A DNA stretch of 10,147 nucleotides. Origin: JAVJSU01 sp040219275. GTDB taxonomy: Bacteria; Chloroflexota; Anaerolineae; Aggregatilineales; Phototrophicaceae. The stretch lies in assembly GCA_040219275.1 (NCBI GenBank), contig JAVJSU010000015.1, positions 1 to 10,147 of the forward strand, given 5' to 3'. A program made the position numbers and the translations under genes. The notes under the pieces are model-generated. The model was not told the origin of the DNA. It was given only the letters and a program-made list of their open reading frames with translations, and did not search any database. This document shows, piece after piece, positions 6,179-10,147 of the stretch (positions are counted from its first letter, which is position 1; the number at the start of each line of letters is the position of its first letter).

Positions 6179-7438
6179 ATGAAAATTGCACTTTTAGCCT
6201 ATCACCTTAAAGGAATCAGTGGGATTGCGCGTCATATTTTACGGCAGGCGCGAGAAATGACAGATATGGGGCACGAAGTTGACGTATGGGCGATGGAATA
6301 CGATGCAGAAAAGTGCTACCCCGAACTCGTGCATGGTATTGATATACATTCTGTTTTCCCCGTGAACCGTGTTACCCAATCTAATGAGGAGTCGATCTTG
6401 GGAGTGCGGATGCTTTCTTACTTAAACGATATGCGTCGACGTTACAATATGCAAAAACGAATGTTTGAGCAAATGGCCAATGACTATGATGTGATTAATC
6501 CACATGGGCATACTGTGAGTTGGGCGGCAGTGATGTATAAGCGTCAATATGATGCGCCAGTTATCTGGTTATGTAACGATTTCTGGGTTCCCGGTGGTTC
6601 TATGATCAGCCGCCAACATAGTAGTGGAATCAAAAGTAAGATCAAAGATGGTTTGACCTTGCCGATCAGACGTTACGATCATAATATAGTCAATGATATT
6701 GATCGCATTGTTGTACTGAGTCATCTCGTCGGCGATGATATTGAGAAAGAATACAACATCAAACCTAACATTATCCCCACCGGGGTAGATCCTATAACAA
6801 TCGACGTGGCAGCCGGGCAGGAGATCCGTCGTCGGTATGGCTTTCATGATGATACATTTCTCCTCATAACCATTGCTTTGCTGATGGAACGCCGTCGTAC
6901 AGAGGATGTCATCCGTGCAGTTGAAAAATTGCGCGGTGAAGGTATCAATGTGGGGTATTTGATCGTCGGACGCGAATCATACCGCCCGGAATATGTGAAA
7001 CGCCTTAAAGATGAGGTGCAAACCAACCAACTAGGCGATTACATCAAATTTGCCGGCGAAATACCGGGTGAAGACCTTGAACCAGCTCTTAACGCGGGTG
7101 ATGCATTTGTGTGGTCTGCGGATGCAACCCAATCTTGGGGGATGGCGTGTTTAGAAGCGATGACTGCCAGAGTACCGGCTATCGTCTCAAATTCTAATGG
7201 ATTATCCGAGGCATTGGAGCATAATGTCAACGCATTGTTATATGATGGCGAAAATATCGATTCCCTTGTTAGCCAGATTAAACGCATGATGGATGATGCC
7301 GATCTACGAGAAAAAGTGCGCCTGGCGGGGCAACAATTCGCCATAGAGAAATATTCCTGGCGGGGCAATGCAGAGTCAATGCTAACTTTATTTCGTGAAT
7401 CCATGAACACCCAATCGCCTGAACTCATCACAGAATAA
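6179..7438 (+). CDS. GT4 family glycosyltransferase
   Basis: A 419-residue GT-B fold retaining glycosyltransferase, expected to act at the cytoplasmic membrane face. The N-terminal domain opens with MKIALLAYHL..GISGIARHI (1-20) and includes DVINPHGH (104-111), the usual acceptor-side loop. The linker leads to IIPTGVDP (198-205), the start of the donor-binding domain. That domain has IALLMERRRTEDVIRAVEK (232-250), where Arg residues replace the common GRL..RKG pair that contacts donor phosphate. YLIVGRE (260-266) and QSWGMACLEAMTARVPAI (318-335) follow. The second Glu of the E-x7-E motif is Glu326; the first position is Gln318, a variation also seen in GT4 subfamilies. Length is normal. The 69-bp gap to the next gene holds no terminator that I can see. 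Donor and acceptor are unknown. Confidence 0.9.
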   Translation: MKIALLAYHLKGISGIARHILRQAREMTDMGHEVDVWAMEYDAEKCYPELVHGIDIHSVFPVNRVTQSNEESILGVRMLSYLNDMRRRYNMQKRMFEQMANDYDVINPHGHTVSWAAVMYKRQYDAPVIWLCNDFWVPGGSMISRQHSSGIKSKIKDGLTLPIRRYDHNIVNDIDRIVVLSHLVGDDIEKEYNIKPNIIPTGVDPITIDVAAGQEIRRRYGFHDDTFLLITIALLMERRRTEDVIRAVEKLRGEGINVGYLIVGRESYRPEYVKRLKDEVQTNQLGDYIKFAGEIPGEDLEPALNAGDAFVWSADATQSWGMACLEAMTARVPAIVSNSNGLSEALEHNVNALLYDGENIDSLVSQIKRMMDDADLREKVRLAGQQFAIEKYSWRGNAESMLTLFRESMNTQSPELITE

Positions 7439-7507
7439 CTACTTTATGTGGCAATCTGTTTGATTTATCAGTTAATGAGCAAATACTTTAAGGATTAAAT
7501 CTACGCA

Positions 7508-8419
7508 ATGAGTATAGAACTCTCAGCCATTATATGCACCTATAATCGTGCTGATTATCTACGCAAATCGCTCGCAAGTTTGGCAGAACAGACGCTCTCA
7601 ACAGACCGCTTTGAGATCATCGTGGTAGATAACAACTCCAACGACGATACCAAAGCGGTCGTCCAAGAAGAATACGCTTATGTACCGAATCTACGTTACA
7701 TATTTGAACCGGTTCCGGGTTTATCCAAAGCACGGAATACCGGTTGGCAAAATGCGAACGGCAAATATATTGCCTTTTTAGATGATGATGCTGTCGCTAC
7801 ACTCAGATGGGCAGAAATTTATATGGAAGTTTTTCAAAATTGGGAACCAACCCCGGGTTGTAGTGGTGGTAAAGCGGAACCTATCTGGGAAGTACCACAG
7901 CCGGAGTGGTTGAGCGATCGCCTGTTGTCAATCCTATCGGTTTATGACTGGTCCGCGGAACCTAAAATACTTACAGGAAGCGAATGGATCGCAGGGTGCA
8001 ATATCGCTTACCCGCGCACTGTTCTGGAAGAATTCGGCGGTTTCAGGGAAGATTTAGGGCGAGTCGGCAAAAAATTGCTGAGCGGGGAAGAGATTTATCT
8101 GCGCAAACAAATTGACGCGGCAAACTACACTACAGTGTATCACCCTGAAATAAAAATTGGTCATCACATATCCCCCTCCCGGTTACAAAAAGACTGGTTC
8201 CGTCGGCATGCCTTCGGCACAGGGCAAACTCAGGTCATCATCGAACGACTGACCAATACAGGCAATCATGATAATCGCTTGCTCATTAGTCTGCGTAAAG
8301 TTGGATGGATCATTCCACGATTACTACTCATACTTATAACAAGAAACCCGGCAAATCGCTTCCGCCGTGAATATCAAGTACGGGAAGTTGTGGGATATTT
8401 GAGCGCGTTATGGAGTTGA
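7508..8419 (+). CDS. GT2 family glycosyltransferase
   Basis: A 303-residue GT-A enzyme of a different GT2 subgroup from the one at the left. Motifs in order: LSAIICTYNRADYL (5-18), VVDNNSNDDT (39-48), the GLSKARNTGW acceptor-side helix (71-80), FLDDDAV with the metal-binding DDD (90-96), GCSGGKAEPIW (117-127), WIAGCNIAYPR (160-170) and LSGEEIYLRK (191-200), which carries the likely catalytic acidic pair. The C-terminus ends in a hydrophobic, basic-flanked helix (about 264-277) that may rest on the membrane. It probably adds one sugar to the lipid-linked repeat unit. The ribosome binding site is weak (AGGA at 7491-7494, 13 bp before ATG), but the protein N-terminus begins exactly where the family does. 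A 378-bp gap follows before the next gene. Confidence 0.92.
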   Translation: MSIELSAIICTYNRADYLRKSLASLAEQTLSTDRFEIIVVDNNSNDDTKAVVQEEYAYVPNLRYIFEPVPGLSKARNTGWQNANGKYIAFLDDDAVATLRWAEIYMEVFQNWEPTPGCSGGKAEPIWEVPQPEWLSDRLLSILSVYDWSAEPKILTGSEWIAGCNIAYPRTVLEEFGGFREDLGRVGKKLLSGEEIYLRKQIDAANYTTVYHPEIKIGHHISPSRLQKDWFRRHAFGTGQTQVIIERLTNTGNHDNRLLISLRKVGWIIPRLLLILITRNPANRFRREYQVREVVGYLSALWS

Positions 8420-8729
8420 TGAGCTTATTTACATCAGAAGCCTTAACTCGACTGAGGAAACGCTTGGTGAGATGTAGCTTGGTCTTCACGGTTGTTCAGG
8501 AGCAAACAAAAGCAACGCTGTAAAAGATAATCTAACCTATAAGCAAAAAACCACAGATCAACTTTCTTTACTATTGTTCGCGGCAGATGCTATCGAAAGT
8601 TTGACAGCATAGGGGAAATATTACGGCAATCTGAGTATGCGTCGGTAGAATTCATTTAAAAAATATGTAGTCTGCGCGTATGGGACATGTAGAAATAGTA
8701 AGAGATCTTTTAACCATATATTTGAAGAA

Positions 8730-8745
8730 TGGGAAAACATTCCCA
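8730..8745 (+). repeat. Short perfect hairpin in the leader of the last GT4 gene
   Basis: TGGGAA, loop AACA, TTCCCA: a 6-bp perfect stem with a 4-base loop, ending 41 bases before the Shine-Dalgarno of the downstream gene. It is not followed by a T run, so it is not a terminator. It overlaps the weak upstream in-frame ATG at 8729. It might affect leader RNA folding, or be chance. Confidence 0.35.
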
Positions 8746-8786
8746 ACAATACGCGTTAACACTTTTAGCTAGCCAGATAACACTAC

Positions 8787-8790
8787 AGGA
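8787..8790 (+). promoter_or_regulatory. Ribosome binding site that fixes the start of the last GT4 gene
   Basis: AGGA followed by a 7-bp spacer to ATG at 8798. The in-frame ATG 69 bp upstream (8729) has no usable Shine-Dalgarno and would add 23 residues that do not fit the family N-terminus, so 8798 is preferred. Confidence 0.65.
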
Positions 8791-8797
8791 TAATGAA

Positions 8798-9997
8798 ATG
8801 GAAAAATTACGTATTGGTATGGTTGTCCACGCGTATTATCGTAGAGATGCACGCGTAATACGTTATGGAGAGACATTGGCTAAAGCAGGTTACGACGTTA
8901 CTGTCGTTTGCTTGAAAGACCCCAAAGAACCCGAAGTAGAAGTGGTGAACGGAGTAACGATCTATCGGGTCAAGTTTGAACGTCGTCGAGGGGGGAAAAT
9001 CTGGTATATCTGGGAGTACATTTGGGCATTCTTGTTATTCACTCTAAAATTCTCTCGTCTTGAACTTAAGCACCATTTTGATATTGTGCATGTTCACAAC
9101 ATGCCGGATTTCCTTGTCTTCACCGGCTTACTTTCGCGATTACGGGGGGCGAAAATCATCTTGGATTTGCATGACCCCATGCCTGAACTCTTTATGTCAA
9201 AATTTGACCTTGAGGATGGCTGGATCATCAAATTACTGAAAATACAAGAACGGATATCTTTAGTATTTGCTCAGGCACTCATCACCGTTGATACATCGTT
9301 TCAAGAGATGTTCGAGCGACGGGGGATACGATCTAGTAAATTTACCATCGTTCGTAACATGCCCGATTATCGCTTCTTCCTCCCCCGTGAGCAGTTGAAT
9401 CATGTCGCCGCAGAACAAGCAGATAATTTCACATTGATTTATGCTGGAACAATTGCAGAACGCTATCAGCTTGATAACGTCATAAAGGCTGTAGCTAAAG
9501 CACACAGACGTGAACCAAAAGTGCGATTGAAGGTGGTTGGCAAACTAGATCAAGAAGGGGATTACGCGAAAAAATTACGCGACATCATTAGTAGAGAGAA
9601 TTTGCAAGATGTGGTCGAGTTACACCCGCCAGTTTTGCTAGATGAAATCCCGAACCTATTGCAAGATGCACAGGTAGGGCTTGAACCATCTCGACGTGAT
9701 CCATATACAGAATATGTGCTACCTCTCAAATTGTTAGAAGCATCTGCAATGAAAGTGCCTTCTCTGGTCAGCCGTCGCCCTACCATAGAACGTTATTTTA
9801 GTGATGACATGGTCGAATACTTCGAAGCTGACAGCATTGATGAACTGGCAGATGCAATTGTCAAACTCATCAATAATCCAGAACGACTGACCGAGCTAGC
9901 GGATAAAGCATACGCCATTTTCGAAACGTATAATTGGGATAAAGAAACCGAATCATATTTTGGTTTATTGCAACAATTAGCACGTAAAAAAGCGTAA
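8798..9997 (+). CDS. GT4 family glycosyltransferase
   Basis: A 399-residue GT-B enzyme, starting MEKLRIGMVVHAYY. The N-terminal domain has DARVIRYGETLAKAGYDVTVV (17-37), typical of a subgroup with an R-E-..L...G..V pattern, then DIVHVHNMPDF (95-105) and LDLHDPMPELF (122-132). The donor-binding domain starts near IVRNMPD (184-190) and has LIYAGTIAERYQLDNVIKA (213-231), LKVVGKL (244-250) and LPLKLLEASAMKVPSLVS (308-325), with Glu314 in the usual nucleotide-ribose contact. Length is normal and no transmembrane helix is certain, though KIWYIWEYIWAFLLFTLKF (67-85) is a hydrophobic, aromatic patch that may bind the membrane. A longer form from ATG 8729 is possible but lacks a ribosome binding site. 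The 378-bp leader suggests separate transcription from the upstream genes. Substrates are unknown. Confidence 0.9.
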   Translation: MEKLRIGMVVHAYYRRDARVIRYGETLAKAGYDVTVVCLKDPKEPEVEVVNGVTIYRVKFERRRGGKIWYIWEYIWAFLLFTLKFSRLELKHHFDIVHVHNMPDFLVFTGLLSRLRGAKIILDLHDPMPELFMSKFDLEDGWIIKLLKIQERISLVFAQALITVDTSFQEMFERRGIRSSKFTIVRNMPDYRFFLPREQLNHVAAEQADNFTLIYAGTIAERYQLDNVIKAVAKAHRREPKVRLKVVGKLDQEGDYAKKLRDIISRENLQDVVELHPPVLLDEIPNLLQDAQVGLEPSRRDPYTEYVLPLKLLEASAMKVPSLVSRRPTIERYFSDDMVEYFEADSIDELADAIVKLINNPERLTELADKAYAIFETYNWDKETESYFGLLQQLARKKA

Positions 9998-10093
9998 AGT
10001 CCTTTAATAAAGCTAGCAACCGTACACTGAACAAATGAGCGAGTTGAACAAAAGGAAGTCTCTGGTAAGGTTGAATTTCTCACAAAACAGCCT

Positions 10094-10100
10094 GGAGGAG
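10094..10100 (+). promoter_or_regulatory. Strong ribosome binding site of the right-edge gene
   Basis: GGAGGAG with a 7-bp spacer to ATG at 10108, the strongest Shine-Dalgarno in the window. It supports a real gene start at the edge. Confidence 0.65.
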
Positions 10101-10107
10101 ACCCCCA

Positions 10108-10147
10108 ATGTTCAGCTCTAGAAATTATGGTAAATGGCGCAGTCGTT
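10108..10147 (+). CDS. Start of an unidentified gene (cut by right edge)
   Basis: Thirteen codons are visible (MFSSRNYGKWRSR), all open, with a very good ribosome binding site just upstream. The N-terminus is basic and polar, too short to assign. It follows the last GT4 gene by 110 bp on the same strand and so likely belongs to the same locus. No function is proposed. A competing 28-codon frame from ATG 10035 overlaps it but has no ribosome binding site. Confidence 0.55.
   Translation, partial: MFSSRNYGKWRSR

Larger units (their letters stand above)
8420..8797. other. 378-bp gap before the last GT4 gene
   Basis: No established gene lies here. A 34-codon frame (8419-8523, MSLFTSEALTRLRKRLV...) starts with TGATG overlap to the preceding stop, which would allow translational coupling, but it has no recognised homology and ends well before the next gene. 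A perfect TTGACA stands at 8601-8606 without a good -10 at the right distance (GGCAAT at 18 bp is the best). There is a small hairpin at 8730-8745. No rho-independent terminator follows the GT2 gene. The length suggests a new transcription start for the downstream gene. Confidence 0.45.

Noticed and set aside
7039..7431. Minus-strand 130-codon frame opposite the GT4 gene
   Set aside because: It lies wholly antisense to the conserved C-terminal domain of a clear GT4 enzyme and has no recognisable motif.
8601..8630. Promoter with perfect -35 TTGACA at 8601
   Set aside because: No acceptable -10 hexamer lies 16-18 bp downstream; GGCAAT at 18 bp matches poorly, so it is mentioned only as part of the gap.
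8729..8797. Upstream in-frame ATG as the start of the last GT4 gene
   Set aside because: It lacks a Shine-Dalgarno and adds 23 residues outside the family pattern, whereas ATG 8798 has AGGA at a 7-bp spacing.
10035..10121. 28-codon frame from ATG 10035 to TAG 10121 (MSELNKRKSLV...)
   Set aside because: It has no ribosome binding site and overlaps the start at 10108, which has a very strong one.

Overview
The window looks like part of an exopolysaccharide, capsule or O-antigen-like locus from a bacterium of moderate to low GC (by eye about 45%). It holds one chain-length-determinant/tyrosine-kinase-like protein, one flippase, one polymerase/ligase and four glycosyltransferases. No gene points to one taxon. 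A Wzz domain fused in one chain to a CapB/CpsD-like domain, standing among mixed GT2 and GT4 enzymes, would fit Chloroflexota or another environmental lineage, but this is a weak inference.

Layout. Bases 1-140 are the right end of an ISL3-type insertion sequence: the last 37 codons of the transposase and a terminal repeat. A short minus-strand reading frame with a good ribosome binding site runs straight into that IS end and may be the stump of an interrupted third gene. Next comes a minus-strand two-gene operon: the Wzz/BY-kinase-like protein (start 2662), then a GT2 glycosyltransferase (start 1152). A 378-bp AT-rich divergent intergenic region (2663-3040) separates it from a plus-strand series: Wzx-like flippase, Wzy/WaaL-like polymerase or ligase, GT4, GT2. 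A second 378-bp leader precedes another GT4 gene (start 8798). A further gene begins at 10108 behind a strong ribosome binding site and is cut by the window end.

How it works together (inferred from the families). The glycosyltransferases would build a repeat unit on a lipid carrier at the cytoplasmic face, the flippase would move it across the membrane, and the Wzy-like protein would polymerise or ligate it. The Wzz-like protein would tune chain length. No initiating sugar-phosphate transferase and no outer-membrane export protein are visible, so the locus probably continues beyond the window.

The most notable signal is in the Wzz/BY-kinase-like protein. Its kinase-like domain keeps the Walker A' motif and overall layout, but both the P-loop (Walker A) and Walker B are replaced residue for residue without any frame break. 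It looks like a pseudokinase. I see no CRISPR array, tRNA, rRNA or defence system.
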